DNA of 34,095 bases from K189A clade bacterium (GCA_902631405.1 CACOYI010000017.1:1-34095); one strand, 5' to 3'; shown: positions 1 to 9,431, counted from the stretch's first letter. A program made the numbers and translations. Notes: a model not told the origin generated them from the letters alone.

Positions 1-12
1 AGCTCGCGAGCC

Positions 13-18
13 TATAAT
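13..18 (+). promoter_or_regulatory. Possible -10 box upstream of the first acyl-CoA dehydrogenase gene
   Basis: A perfect TATAAT lies 25 bases before the ATG at 44. The matching -35 element would fall left of the window edge and cannot be checked. A good ribosome binding site (GAAGAGG at 30-36) sits between this box and the ATG, so the geometry fits a short leader. Confidence 0.3.
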
Positions 19-43
19 TAAGCGACATGTTGAAGAGGTAACA

Positions 44-1228
44 ATGACGGAACTGAATACTTTTCGAGAGGAGATCCGAGGTTGGCTACAAGATAACTGC
101 CCCAAGTCAATACAGACGCCGATGGCGGCTGATGAGTACCCTGGTGGAGGCAGAAGAGCCGAGTATAAAAATCCCGATACGAAATTGTGGTTGGAGCGTT
201 GTGCTGAAAAGGGCTATACGGTCCCCTCTTGGCCGAAGGAATACGGTGGAGGCGGCTTAAGTAAAGAGGAAGTAGTCGTCTTCCAGAGAGAGATGAGGGA
301 GATAAATGCGCGTCCACCGCTCGTTGGAATGGGATTGAGCATGATCGGACCAGCGTTACTAGACTACGGAACCGAGGAGCAAAAAAAAGAGCACCTGCCA
401 AAAATTGCTCGTGGGGATATCTGGTGGTGTCAGGGTTACAGTGAGCCCGGTTCAGGATCTGATCTCGCGAGTTTGCGAACTTCAGCCGTGGAGGATGGGG
501 ACGATTTCATCATTAATGGGCAAAAGATCTGGACCTCTGGGGCTGACCAGGCAGACTGGATGTTCTGCTTGGTGAGAACGGATTTTGATGCACCAAAGCA
601 TGATGGTATCTCATTTGTTCTTTTTGATATGGAAACGCCAGGCATAAGTGTAAAGCCGATAAAATTAATAAGCGGTTATTCGCCGTTCTGCGAAACATTT
701 TTCGACAATGTTAGAGTTCCAAAACGTAACTTAGTCCATGAGCTGAACAAAGGCTGGACTGTCGGCAAGAGGCTCTTACAGCATGAAAGATCCTCGATAG
801 GTGGCATTGGAGGCGGTCAAAAAACGACTTCAATAGAGGAATATGCTCTGAAGTACCTCGGCAAAACCACAGATGGGAAAATCGATAATGCTAGTGTTCG
901 AGACAATGTCTTGGCCCATCGGATTAATGACAAAGCGTTTTCGTTGACGATGCAGAGAAGTGTGGACGAATCGAAAACGGGAGCTTCGCCCGGAGCGCTT
1001 TCTTCGATGTTTAAATACTATGGAACGGAACAGAATAAGGGCAAATATGAGCTGCTGCTAGATATTCTTGGTACGCAGTCTCTGGGTTGGTCCGGTGACG
1101 ACTTCACCGATGATGAACTCGGCACCACAAGAGCTTGGTTGAGGTCGAAGGCAAATTCGATTGAGGGCGGCACCTCGGAAGTGCAACTGAACATAATCGC
1201 CAAAAGAGTGCTCGGGCTTCCGGATTAG
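44..1228 (+). CDS. Acyl-CoA dehydrogenase family protein
   Basis: This 394-residue protein has the length and motifs of a FAD-dependent acyl-CoA dehydrogenase, which introduces an alpha-beta double bond into an acyl-CoA and passes electrons to electron-transferring flavoprotein. The flavin-binding segment YSEPGSGSDLA and the following QKIWTSGA are near residues 130-165. The C-terminal signature EGGTSEVQ places the likely catalytic base at Glu374. The ATG at 44 is preceded by a GAGG ribosome binding site 7 bases away. It is the first gene of a short + strand run with a thioesterase and an MFS permease, which suggests joint handling of one CoA-activated substrate. The substrate cannot be read from the sequence. 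Confidence 0.93.
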   Translation: MTELNTFREEIRGWLQDNCPKSIQTPMAADEYPGGGRRAEYKNPDTKLWLERCAEKGYTVPSWPKEYGGGGLSKEEVVVFQREMREINARPPLVGMGLSMIGPALLDYGTEEQKKEHLPKIARGDIWWCQGYSEPGSGSDLASLRTSAVEDGDDFIINGQKIWTSGADQADWMFCLVRTDFDAPKHDGISFVLFDMETPGISVKPIKLISGYSPFCETFFDNVRVPKRNLVHELNKGWTVGKRLLQHERSSIGGIGGGQKTTSIEEYALKYLGKTTDGKIDNASVRDNVLAHRINDKAFSLTMQRSVDESKTGASPGALSSMFKYYGTEQNKGKYELLLDILGTQSLGWSGDDFTDDELGTTRAWLRSKANSIEGGTSEVQLNIIAKRVLGLPD

Positions 1229-1250
1229 TTAAACGGGAACGGGCTTAGAT

Positions 1251-1655
1251 ATGATTCACCCTGCAGCTGCCAAGGTGATGGAAGGGGACGGTTCAGTTCG
1301 GAGTAAATACGGTTTCTCTGTTAAGAAAGCGTCAGAGGGCAAATGCGAGATAGAAATGAATGTCCTGTCAGATTGGATAAACGCTGCCGGGTACACGCAT
1401 GGCAGCGTCGCTTACGCGATTATGGACAGCGCCTGTGCTTATGCAAGTGCATCTCTTAACAAGCTCGCAGTAACAATAAACGGAAATGTGAACTATACGA
1501 AGGGGACCAAGGTGGGAGACCGCCTTTTGGCGGTTGCGGAACTCCAAACGCAAAGCGCCAAGCTTATGACCTTCGCAGGGAGAGTGATTGATCAAGACGA
1601 AAGAACAATCGCGACCGGGTCTTTCCTATTTCAAGTCTTAGGTGATCGAGATTAA
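1251..1655 (+). CDS. PaaI-type hotdog-fold acyl-CoA thioesterase
   Basis: This 134-residue protein fits the PaaI family of small hotdog thioesterases, which hydrolyse acyl- or aryl-CoA esters and often rescue CoA from dead-end intermediates. The central helix segment GYTHGSVAYAIMDSA (about residues 48-61) corresponds to the family HGG...D motif, with His50 and Asp59 kept but the second glycine replaced by Ser52. It lies 22 bases after the acyl-CoA dehydrogenase and overlaps the next gene by 14 bases, so the three are probably co-transcribed. The family is clear; the substrate is unknown. Confidence 0.85.
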   Translation: MIHPAAAKVMEGDGSVRSKYGFSVKKASEGKCEIEMNVLSDWINAAGYTHGSVAYAIMDSACAYASASLNKLAVTINGNVNYTKGTKVGDRLLAVAELQTQSAKLMTFAGRVIDQDERTIATGSFLFQVLGDRD

Positions 1656-2859
1656 AGCCAGCGTACTTTCCGAGGTTCGGCGAAAATCACCGATAGGATT
1701 GCTTATCCTGATGTCGATAACAATGCCGATCGCCTTCAATGCTTGGTCCGCGCAGTTAAATAACTTTGTGGTGGAGGCCGCAAATTTTACGGGTGTAGAA
1801 ATTGGAATTCTACAAAGCCTTAGAGAGGTGCCAGGCTTTTTGGCTTTCACTACAGTGTTTGTCCTACTAATTTTGCGCGAACAAACTTTTGCAGTCCTAT
1901 CGCTCGCTCTTCTAGGGCTGGGAGTGGCGATGACAGGATTTTTCCCAACGGAGTATGGGCTCTATTTTACGACGGTAATAATGAGTATAGGGTTCCATTA
2001 TTTTGAGGCCGTGAAGCAATCTCTTAGTCTGCAGTGGTTGAAGAAAGAAGAGGCTCCTCAAATCCTCGGGCGTCTTATAGCAATCGGCTCGGTAACGTCT
2101 CTAACCGTCTATTCACTACTGTGGTTTTTTATCGAGATTTTCCAGGCGTCTTTCTTAGTAAACTTCTTAGTTTCAGGAGGAATCTGCCTCGGCTTGGCAA
2201 TATTTATGGGAATGTATTTCCCAAGCTTTGAAGAAAAGTCACAGCAGAACAAATCGATAGTATTGCGGAAACGTTATTGGCTCTACTATTTACTCACTTT
2301 TTTGTCGGGAGCAAGGCGTCAGATATTTGTTGTATTCGCGGCTTTCCTGATGGTCGAAAAGTTTGGTTATTCCGTGTCCGAAGTCACTTTGCTCTTCTTG
2401 GTCAACTACGCCTTCAATTGGCTTTTCGCAGAAAAAATCGGTCAGTTGATAGGCCGCATTGGCGAGAGGCGAGCCCTTACGTTGGAATATACGGGACTTG
2501 TTTTCGTATTCGTGGCCTATGGTTTAGTCGAGAACGCGACGTTAGCGGCATGCCTATATGTGATTGACCATATGTTCTTTGCGTTGGCTATAGGTATAAA
2601 AACATATTTTCAGAAGATAGCTGACCCCGCCGATATGGCGAGCAGTGCCGGTGTATCATTCACTATCAACCACATTGCTGCGGTGGTTATTCCGGCTGCA
2701 TTAGGGTTGGTATGGTTGTGGTCGCATGCCCTGGTTTTCTACTTTGGTGCCATGTTCGCCTTCTTGTCTTTGATCGCATCGCAGCTAATTCCCCGTGACC
2801 CTATGCGGGGTAAAGAGACAAATTTAACCTCCGCTAATTCGCTTGGTTATCAGACTTAG
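1642..2859 (+). CDS. MFS transporter
   Basis: This 405-residue protein is hydrophobic throughout, with about 12 predicted membrane segments, the usual size for a major facilitator superfamily permease. The first segment begins near residue 17. The chosen start is GTG at 1642, overlapping the thioesterase gene by 14 bases. It has no strong ribosome binding site, which is compatible with translational coupling. I found no other ATG, GTG or TTG before the first membrane segment that fits better. The link to an acyl-CoA dehydrogenase and a thioesterase suggests uptake or export of an organic acid or lipid-like compound, but this is inference. Its stop codon interlocks with that of the convergent SRPBCC gene. 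Confidence 0.8.
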   Translation: MIEIKASVLSEVRRKSPIGLLILMSITMPIAFNAWSAQLNNFVVEAANFTGVEIGILQSLREVPGFLAFTTVFVLLILREQTFAVLSLALLGLGVAMTGFFPTEYGLYFTTVIMSIGFHYFEAVKQSLSLQWLKKEEAPQILGRLIAIGSVTSLTVYSLLWFFIEIFQASFLVNFLVSGGICLGLAIFMGMYFPSFEEKSQQNKSIVLRKRYWLYYLLTFLSGARRQIFVVFAAFLMVEKFGYSVSEVTLLFLVNYAFNWLFAEKIGQLIGRIGERRALTLEYTGLVFVFVAYGLVENATLAACLYVIDHMFFALAIGIKTYFQKIADPADMASSAGVSFTINHIAAVVIPAALGLVWLWSHALVFYFGAMFAFLSLIASQLIPRDPMRGKETNLTSANSLGYQT

Positions 2860-3245
2860 TTTTCTTTAGCTAAGACCTCTCTCAAACGTTCCAAGGAAGT
2901 TTCCATCCCCTGTTGAATGAATGGTTCGACCGCCGCAGGGTCTACCTCTGTTTCCCAGATGAAGATGGTGCCGCTCTCGTTTCGGATTAACTGAATAGAT
3001 GCCTTGTGTGCAGCTAATTTTGGAGTCGATTCGACAACAGAATATTCGAGTCGAAAAGAATCATCGTCTCTTAACAGTATCTTCTCTGCGAGATCGCCCG
3101 CTCCGTCCATTTTAAATCGGCGTATTCCATTACTGTACACACACGACTCGACTCCGTTTACCCAATCTATTCGATCGGGAGTTCCGACTACTGCCCAGAC
3201 TTTTTCCGCTTTGTGAGGTATCTCTGTCTCGATTCTTATTGGCAT
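2856..3245 (-). CDS. SRPBCC (START-like) family protein
   Basis: This 129-residue protein looks like a single START-like (SRPBCC, polyketide cyclase/dehydrase type) domain. These are helix-grip folds with a deep hydrophobic pocket that bind or act on lipids and aromatic compounds. It opens with the typical first strand and helix (IRIETEIPHKAEKVWAVVG) and ends with the long C-terminal helix (FIQQGMETSLERLREVL). An open frame extends to 3302, but the ATG at 3245 is preferred because AGGAG lies 6 bases before it and the homologous fold begins directly after it. It is convergent with the MFS gene and divergent from the CoA-transferase. The ligand is unknown. Confidence 0.75.
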   Translation of the reverse strand: MPIRIETEIPHKAEKVWAVVGTPDRIDWVNGVESCVYSNGIRRFKMDGAGDLAEKILLRDDDSFRLEYSVVESTPKLAAHKASIQLIRNESGTIFIWETEVDPAAVEPFIQQGMETSLERLREVLAKEN

Positions 3246-3251
3246 TTGGGG

Positions 3252-3256
3252 CTCCT
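3252..3256 (-). promoter_or_regulatory. Ribosome binding site that sets the SRPBCC start
   Basis: AGGAG on the minus strand lies 6 bases upstream of the ATG at 3245. The longer reading frame starting at 3302 would put this site inside coding sequence, so the shorter start is favoured. Confidence 0.6.
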
Positions 3257-3327
3257 GCTTTTTCCAAATGATAGCGGTATGCTCAACGAAGGAAAGGGTC
3301 AAATCGTTCGGATTGGGAGGTTGATTG

Positions 3328-4518
3328 ATGGAAGGGCCTTTGAAGGGATTGAGAGTTTTGGACTTGACTATTGCGAGAGCGGGTCCAACAGCAGTCAGAC
3401 TGCTATCGGATTGGGGAGCGGACGTCGTGAAAGTTGAGCCGATTCCTCAAAAAGATTCATCAGGAAATTCTGTAACAGGCGCGCGTCGCGGCCCTGATGA
3501 ACAAAATCTACATCGGAATAAGCGCTCTATCTCCATTAATTTAAAAATGGATGCTGGAAAGATGCTTTTTCACAAAATGGTCAAAGAGGCTGATGTGGTC
3601 GTTGAGAATTTTCGCGCCGATGTGAAGTATCGTCTTAATGTTGACTATGAAACCTTATCGAAGATAAATCCGCGCCTAGTCTATGCGAGTATTTCTGGTT
3701 TCGGTCAAGATGGTCCCTATAGTAATCGACCTGGGGTAGACCAAATTATTCAGGGTATGAGCGGCTTGATGTCTGTGACTGGCGAGCCCGGTCGTGGACC
3801 GATGAGGGTTGGCGTCGCAATATCGGACACGTCGGCAGGGATGTTTTTAGGGCAGGGAATCCTGCTCGCACTATTTCACAGGGAGAGAACTGGCGAGGGT
3901 CAATGGGTTCATACGTCTCTTCTCGAGTCCATGCTGTGTAAATTAGATTTTCAAGGTGCTCGATATACGATGAGCGGGGAGGTCGCAGAACAGCAGGGAA
4001 ATGATCATCCTACTCAAGTCCCCATGGGTACCTTTTTAGCAAAGGACGGTCACGTCAATATCGCGGCGTTCGGTGATCGAATGTGGGGTAGGTTTTGTGA
4101 AGCCCTCGGCGCGAACGAATTATTTGCAGACTCGAGATATCTAAATGTTAAAGATCGAATGAGGTATAAAGATGACGTCAAACGAGATATGAATTCTGTC
4201 ACTGTTAATTTTTCTGTTTCTGAATTGGTCGAGAGGCTGAATTCTGCCGGTGTTCCTTGCGGGCCCATTAACAATATTGGTCAGGCGTTCGAAGATGAGC
4301 AGGTTAAGCATTTGAAAATGGCGAAACCGGCTCCAGCTAAAACTCAAGATTCAATTAGTCTGATAAGAACTCCGATCAACTTGTCCTTATTTCCGCATCC
4401 AGATCGGTTCGATCGTTCGGCGCCCGACCCCGGGGAAAATGGGTTGGAGATCTTATACGGGTTTGGATTTGAAGATAGCGAGATAGAAAGGTTTCGCGAA
4501 GAAGGCGCCGTATCTTGA
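3328..4518 (+). CDS. CaiB/BaiF family (family III) CoA-transferase
   Basis: This 396-residue protein matches family III CoA-transferases, which move CoA between carboxylic acids through an aspartyl-CoA thioester. The N-terminal LKGLRVLDLT...GADVVKVEPI and the VVVENFRAD and YASISGFGQDGPY segments are characteristic. The likely catalytic residue is Asp167 in GVAISDTSAG. TTG (3325) and ATG (3328) are adjacent starts; the ATG is chosen because GGGAGG at 3315-3320 is 7 bases before it. The stop overlaps the TTG start of the downstream symporter by four bases, which suggests that import and CoA activation of one substrate are coupled. Substrate and donor are not identifiable. Confidence 0.9.
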   Translation: MEGPLKGLRVLDLTIARAGPTAVRLLSDWGADVVKVEPIPQKDSSGNSVTGARRGPDEQNLHRNKRSISINLKMDAGKMLFHKMVKEADVVVENFRADVKYRLNVDYETLSKINPRLVYASISGFGQDGPYSNRPGVDQIIQGMSGLMSVTGEPGRGPMRVGVAISDTSAGMFLGQGILLALFHRERTGEGQWVHTSLLESMLCKLDFQGARYTMSGEVAEQQGNDHPTQVPMGTFLAKDGHVNIAAFGDRMWGRFCEALGANELFADSRYLNVKDRMRYKDDVKRDMNSVTVNFSVSELVERLNSAGVPCGPINNIGQAFEDEQVKHLKMAKPAPAKTQDSISLIRTPINLSLFPHPDRFDRSAPDPGENGLEILYGFGFEDSEIERFREEGAVS

Positions 4519-5831
4519 CCCAGGATAAAAGTGCCTTCGGTTACGCCGTCGGAGACTTTGGTATAAATCTTTACTTTATATCGACGATGACCTGGCTGAT
4601 GGCTTTTTATACCGACGTAGTTGGCCTAGCTCCGTTCGTTGTTGCCGGTATTTTCTTTGTTGCTCGCCTCATTGATGCGTTCACAGATCCATTGATTGGT
4701 TTATTGGCGGAGCGTACGCAATCACGGTGGGGTCGAATGAGGCCTTGGTTATTGTTTGGCACTTTGCCGCTAGGTTTCATTGCTGTTCTGACTTTTTCTA
4801 GTCCGGACACGGATATGAACGGGAAGATTATTTGGGCGTATGTAACATATGTTTTATTCGGCGTTATCTATACCGTAGTCACGATCCCCTACTCGGCATT
4901 AACAGCCTCGATATCTCCTGATTATGATTTTCGCACGAAGCTGTCCACACTAAGAATGGCCTGTGCGTTCGGTGGAGGATGGATAGTCTCGGTCGGCGCT
5001 CAACCTTTTGTTGGCATGTTTGGTGAGGATCAAATTCTCGGATGGCAAGTCTTGCTGGTAATATTTGCGCTTATTGCCTCGGGTGTTCTCTTCATTTCGT
5101 TCTGGACGACAGAGGAAGAAGTGCTGCCGCGAGAAGGACAGAAGATCACGTTGAAGCAAAGCGTCTCTTCAGTTTTTTCTAATCCTCCTCTATTGATCGT
5201 TATAGGCATATTTTGCTGTGGCATGTTCAGTTTCACGGTCAGGCAATCACTCGCTTTTTACTATTTTAAATATAATGTCGGACAGCCGGATTTAGTCCCG
5301 TTTTTTTTCGCGAGCACTTTAGGTTTGATGATTCTGGGCCTTGCGGCCGTGCCCTTGATCGCCAGCAGGTTCGGGAAAGATGGAGCTCTTTTTATTGGTG
5401 CGGGGATTACTATCCTTTCTAGTTTCGGCTTCTATTTCACAGAACCGACGTCCGTCGGATGGGTTTTTCTATGGGGAATTTTGGTAGCCCTGGGTGGTAC
5501 TCCTATCGCTGTAATGGGCTGGGCGATGATGCCAGACACAATTGAGTACGCGGAAGAAAAGTTGGGTGTTCGCGCCGACGGTAGCGTCTATTCGATGTCT
5601 AGTCTCTTCCAAAAGATAGCGAAAGCAGTCGGTGGTTCTGGAGTAGCGTTGGGATTGGGCGTGGTCGGTTATGTAGCGAATCAACCGCAGACTCCTGAAA
5701 CGTTAAATGGCATACAAACGATGTTCACTCTCGCTCCAGCTGCGATAATGGTGCCGCTTATCGCATTAGCGTGGTTTTATCCTCTGGACAAGAAGATGCA
5801 TGATAATTTACGAGGTCAGCTAGGACGATAG
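4515..5831 (+). CDS. GPH-family (MelB-like) sodium-coupled symporter, MFS
   Basis: This 438-residue, about 12-segment protein has hallmarks of the glycoside-pentoside-hexuronide:cation symporter family. The segment DAFTDPLIGLLAERTQSRWG near residues 53-72 carries the acidic cation-site residues and the DP-x-x-G motif, followed by RMRPWLLFG. Members bring in sugars, glycosides and sometimes sulfonated or carboxylated compounds with Na+ or H+. It starts with TTG, overlapping the preceding CoA-transferase stop in the sequence TTGA. Pairing with a CoA-transferase is more suggestive of an organic acid than a sugar; this is inference. Its 3' end overlaps the convergent hydrolase gene by 12 bases. 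Confidence 0.85.
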   Translation: MTQDKSAFGYAVGDFGINLYFISTMTWLMAFYTDVVGLAPFVVAGIFFVARLIDAFTDPLIGLLAERTQSRWGRMRPWLLFGTLPLGFIAVLTFSSPDTDMNGKIIWAYVTYVLFGVIYTVVTIPYSALTASISPDYDFRTKLSTLRMACAFGGGWIVSVGAQPFVGMFGEDQILGWQVLLVIFALIASGVLFISFWTTEEEVLPREGQKITLKQSVSSVFSNPPLLIVIGIFCCGMFSFTVRQSLAFYYFKYNVGQPDLVPFFFASTLGLMILGLAAVPLIASRFGKDGALFIGAGITILSSFGFYFTEPTSVGWVFLWGILVALGGTPIAVMGWAMMPDTIEYAEEKLGVRADGSVYSMSSLFQKIAKAVGGSGVALGLGVVGYVANQPQTPETLNGIQTMFTLAPAAIMVPLIALAWFYPLDKKMHDNLRGQLGR

Positions 5832-6722
5832 GGAGTTTAATCTCCTCCATTCAAGAAGAAGCATTTTCATACTCATCGCCACTGCCAACGGTTGATCGAA
5901 CATTAAATGATGATAAGTCCCCGGTATTGTAATAGTTGGGAGCATATTGTTAGTGGCCTTTAGCATATAGTCCCCATAGAGAGCTCCTTCGTCTTCACTG
6001 TTTTCTCCGAGCATTAGAGCCGCTCTACAAGGTAAGTTTAGAAATTTGATATTCTGATCGGCCCCCATCTCCAGATAATCGAAAAGGGTTGGGTCAAACT
6101 TCCATGTCCATCCACCCTCAACCTGTCTCAGTCCAAATTCAGCCATGTGTCTGAGGACTAAGGGGTGGACGCCAGGTTGCTCCGGAATAAATCGGAATCT
6201 ACCAATCGCTGTTTCTCTATCTTCGTATATCCTAAGTTTTCTCCCAGGTTTTACGCCCTCTCTCTCTACGCGCAAACCCCATTCGACATACTCTTCCGGC
6301 GGGGCCACTGTGAAGTCCATAAATAGTATTCCACCCAAGAGATCGCCATAAAGGTCACCAGTCTCGAGAGCCACGAAACCGCCGAAACTATGTCCTACTA
6401 CAAAAGGCTTCTCTCCAAGTTCGGCAGCTTCGCAGACTTTCCAAACCTCGTTGGCGAAGTTCTCCTTCGTATATTTTTCACGCCAACCGCTGTCTCCATT
6501 GCCTGAGAGGTCCAACGCCGCGATGCGAAAGTTTTCTGCTAAAAAAGGCGCTGTAAATCGCCACCATTCTTTATGAGCGTTGCTCCCGTGAATAAGAATT
6601 ACGCCGGGAAGGCCTTTTTCGCCCCAGGTGGTGAAGTGAATTGGTGCCCCATCTACCTTCACGATTGAATTTTCACTTGGGTAATTGATTGCCCTGTCAA
6701 ACCAAAAGGGTTTATCTTCCAA
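5820..6722 (-). CDS. Alpha/beta hydrolase
   Basis: This 300-residue protein is an alpha/beta-hydrolase-fold enzyme (esterase, lipase or C-C hydrolase type). Visible features are an oxyanion-hole segment ILIHGSNAHKEWW, the nucleophile elbow GHSFGG with Ser112, and a C-terminal catalytic His in GTYHHLMF (His271 or His272). The open frame runs back to a TTG at 6863, but that would cover most of the divergent CPXCG gene. TTG at 6722 is preferred: CAGGAG lies 8 bases upstream on the minus strand, and the added N-terminus looks non-homologous. The substrate is unknown. It is convergent with the symporter. Confidence 0.85.
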   Translation of the reverse strand: MEDKPFWFDRAINYPSENSIVKVDGAPIHFTTWGEKGLPGVILIHGSNAHKEWWRFTAPFLAENFRIAALDLSGNGDSGWREKYTKENFANEVWKVCEAAELGEKPFVVGHSFGGFVALETGDLYGDLLGGILFMDFTVAPPEEYVEWGLRVEREGVKPGRKLRIYEDRETAIGRFRFIPEQPGVHPLVLRHMAEFGLRQVEGGWTWKFDPTLFDYLEMGADQNIKFLNLPCRAALMLGENSEDEGALYGDYMLKATNNMLPTITIPGTYHHLMFDQPLAVAMSMKMLLLEWRRLNSLSS

Positions 6723-6730
6723 TTTGGGTG

Positions 6731-6736
6731 CTCCTG
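6731..6736 (-). promoter_or_regulatory. Ribosome binding site that sets the hydrolase start
   Basis: CAGGAG on the minus strand is 8 bases upstream of a TTG codon at 6722. It supports a start that leaves a 65-base gap to the divergent CPXCG gene, in place of an overlap of about 76 bases. Confidence 0.6.
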
Positions 6737-6787
6737 CGGCAAAGCGTTGGACACTAGCACGATTTTCGAAATTAGTAGAGAGAGCGA

Positions 6788-6982
6788 TTGAAATTACATA
6801 CCGAGCAGACAGATGTTTATTGTCCTTATTGCGGCGAATCGATCGAGATAATCGTAGATTCAAGTCAGGGGACGCACCGATATGTTGAGGACTGTTTTGT
6901 TTGTTGTAGGCCGATAGAGATGGAAATCGTAATCGATGGGGACGATTTTTACGTGCGTGCGTCTCATGAAGACGATGTGTGA
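6788..6982 (+). CDS. CPXCG motif-containing small cysteine-rich protein
   Basis: This 64-residue protein matches a small family seen in gammaproteobacteria with two cysteine pairs, probably binding one zinc ion. The first pair is in VYCPYCGESIE (Cys12, Cys15) and the second in EDCFVCCRPIE. An acidic C-terminus (HEDDV) is also typical. It starts with TTG, preceded by a purine-rich AGAGAG at about 5 bases. The molecular function of the family is not established. It is followed by a CoA-transferase gene 29 bases downstream. The family match is strong enough to reject the long hydrolase frame on the other strand. Confidence 0.85.
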   Translation: MKLHTEQTDVYCPYCGESIEIIVDSSQGTHRYVEDCFVCCRPIEMEIVIDGDDFYVRASHEDDV

Positions 6983-7000
6983 ATCGAGGTAGAGAGAAAG

Positions 7001-7008
7001 GGAGAGGA
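7001..7008 (+). promoter_or_regulatory. Ribosome binding site that sets the second CoA-transferase start
   Basis: The purine run GGAGAGGA lies 3-7 bases before the GTG at 7012. An alternative GTG at 6979 overlaps the CPXCG stop as GTGA, but would add an arginine- and glycine-rich leader that family members do not have. Confidence 0.5.
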
Positions 7009-7011
7009 AGT

Positions 7012-8220
7012 GTGGAGTATTTGCTCGAGGATATAACGGTTGTTGACGCTGCGACTTTTCTTGCGGGGCCTGGAGCCGCAACGATCTTGGCTGATTATGG
7101 CGCTAATGTCATAAAAATTGAGCCGCCATCTGGAGACGGGTATAGAAGTCTTGTGGGCCGTTATCCCGTGCCGTACCACTGGTTACTTACTTCCCGCAAT
7201 AAAAAAAGCTTGGCCGTTGACCTAAACAAAGACGCGGGCAGAGCCTTGGTTCATAAGATTCTCGAAAAAGCTGATGTACTGACGTCAAATTTTCTAGCAA
7301 CACAGTTAAAGAAATACGAGCTTGAATATGAAACCGTTAAGACCATCAATCCAAGAATCATATTCGCACATATCAGCGGTTACGGATTGAAGGGTGAAGA
7401 TGCCGAGCGCAGAGCTTTCGATACGACAGCTTGGTGGGCGCGATCTGGCCTCATGGAGTTCATCCGCGACCCCGAGCAAACGCCTTTGGCGCCTGCTCCT
7501 GGCATGGGTGACCACGCGACCTCGACCGCGCTATTTGGAGCAATCATGACAGGACTTTACCGCCGAGAAAAGACGGGAGTGGGTTGTTTCGTCTCGACCT
7601 CGTTAGTAGCAAACGGTGTTTGGTCCAACGGGATGGCTCTCCAGGGTACGATTGCTGGAAACGATATCGGTGAATATCGTCAAAAGACCGGATGGATAAA
7701 TCCTCTAAGCGCTTGTTACCAATGTGCTGATGGAAATTATATTGTGCTCGCGATCATTAACACGGAGCGCGAATTTCCTAAATTATGTGAGGCCATTGGT
7801 AGGCCTGATATTTTAGAGGATGAACGATTCTTAACGATTAGGTTAGCGATGCGAAACAGAGAGGATTTGCAAACTGAACTTAAGAAAGAATTTATAAAGC
7901 ACTCTTCGACAACCATATCAGAAGCGCTGGAAGAGGCCGGCATTACTTTTGGCCCCGCACAAACCATGGCTCAGGTGCTAGAAGATCCTCAGTTGAAAGA
8001 AAACGACATAATCGTTGATACGGGTGAGGCAGAGGGTGACTATGTCAAAACAATAAACAGCCCTTTATCAATATTAGAAGAAGTCAAAAAAAGGCCTTCG
8101 AGGGCACCAGATATAGGGGCTGACACCATATCGATACTAGAATCGCTTGATTTCGATCAAAGCTATATAAAGACCCTGCTGAACGCCGAGGTTATTTTTA
8201 GTGGTGCTACAGAAGACTGA
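7012..8220 (+). CDS. CaiB/BaiF family (family III) CoA-transferase
   Basis: This 402-residue protein is a second family III CoA-transferase, distinct in sequence from the one at 3328. The N-terminus (LLEDITVVDAATFLAGP...GANVIKIEPP) and the FAHISGYGLKG segment identify the family. The likely catalytic Asp167 is in APGMGDHATS. Where other members carry the RSITIDLK-like segment, it has KKSLAVDLNKDAGRALV. It follows the CPXCG gene closely and may share its transcript. The divergence between the three transferases in this window suggests different acyl substrates, not recent duplication. Confidence 0.9.
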   Translation: MEYLLEDITVVDAATFLAGPGAATILADYGANVIKIEPPSGDGYRSLVGRYPVPYHWLLTSRNKKSLAVDLNKDAGRALVHKILEKADVLTSNFLATQLKKYELEYETVKTINPRIIFAHISGYGLKGEDAERRAFDTTAWWARSGLMEFIRDPEQTPLAPAPGMGDHATSTALFGAIMTGLYRREKTGVGCFVSTSLVANGVWSNGMALQGTIAGNDIGEYRQKTGWINPLSACYQCADGNYIVLAIINTEREFPKLCEAIGRPDILEDERFLTIRLAMRNREDLQTELKKEFIKHSSTTISEALEEAGITFGPAQTMAQVLEDPQLKENDIIVDTGEAEGDYVKTINSPLSILEEVKKRPSRAPDIGADTISILESLDFDQSYIKTLLNAEVIFSGATED

Positions 8221-8389
8221 ATTTTGCTGCTTGGATCTATAGTGGTGACCTAGGTCTTATTCAATATGTTTGACGAGCGAGAAACTTTCTATACCAGAGA
8301 ATAGAACTTTGGCTCTTGGTTGAGAACGAGGTTCGTCTCGACTTTATGAAGATCGGGTGAGTAAAAAAGTTGTTCAAATCAACTCAACA
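8221..8389. other. Intergenic region between convergent genes
   Basis: This 169-base gap between the second CoA-transferase and thioredoxin reductase is the longest in the window. It holds a perfect 10-base palindrome (GACCTAGGTC, 8247-8256), an imperfect bulged hairpin at about 8322-8339 without a T-run, and a weak terminator-like hairpin for the minus strand at 8363-8384. I see no convincing small gene in it. Confidence 0.6.
8363..8384 (-). terminator. Weak intrinsic terminator-like hairpin after trxB
   Basis: On the minus strand, just after the trxB stop, AGTTG pairs with CAACT across a 7-base loop and is followed by a run of six T. The five-base, AT-rich stem is weak, so termination may be partial or may need another signal. 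Confidence 0.35.
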
Positions 8390-9352
<963 letters not shown>

Positions 9353-9431
9353 TCAGTTATCTTAATTGATCGATCGAAATTATCGAGAGGCCCTTCAATC
9401 CTAGGTGAATGCAGCTTCTCCGAGATAAGGA

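Noticed and set aside
18-401. 127-codon open frame on the minus strand
   Set aside because: It lies fully opposite the acyl-CoA dehydrogenase gene, has no recognisable domain, and its composition looks like an antisense shadow.
6723-6863. N-terminal extension of the alpha/beta hydrolase from a TTG at 6863
   Set aside because: It overlaps a clear CPXCG gene on the other strand, and a good ribosome binding site supports the shorter start at 6722.
8247-8256. Perfect palindrome GACCTAGGTC as a regulator site
   Set aside because: It lies between two convergent genes, after both stops, where a transcription operator is unlikely; a 10-base palindrome can occur by chance.
8322-8339. Bulged hairpin in the 8221-8389 gap as a terminator for the CoA-transferase
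   Set aside because: The stem has a bulge and only a three-base loop, and no T-run follows on the plus strand.
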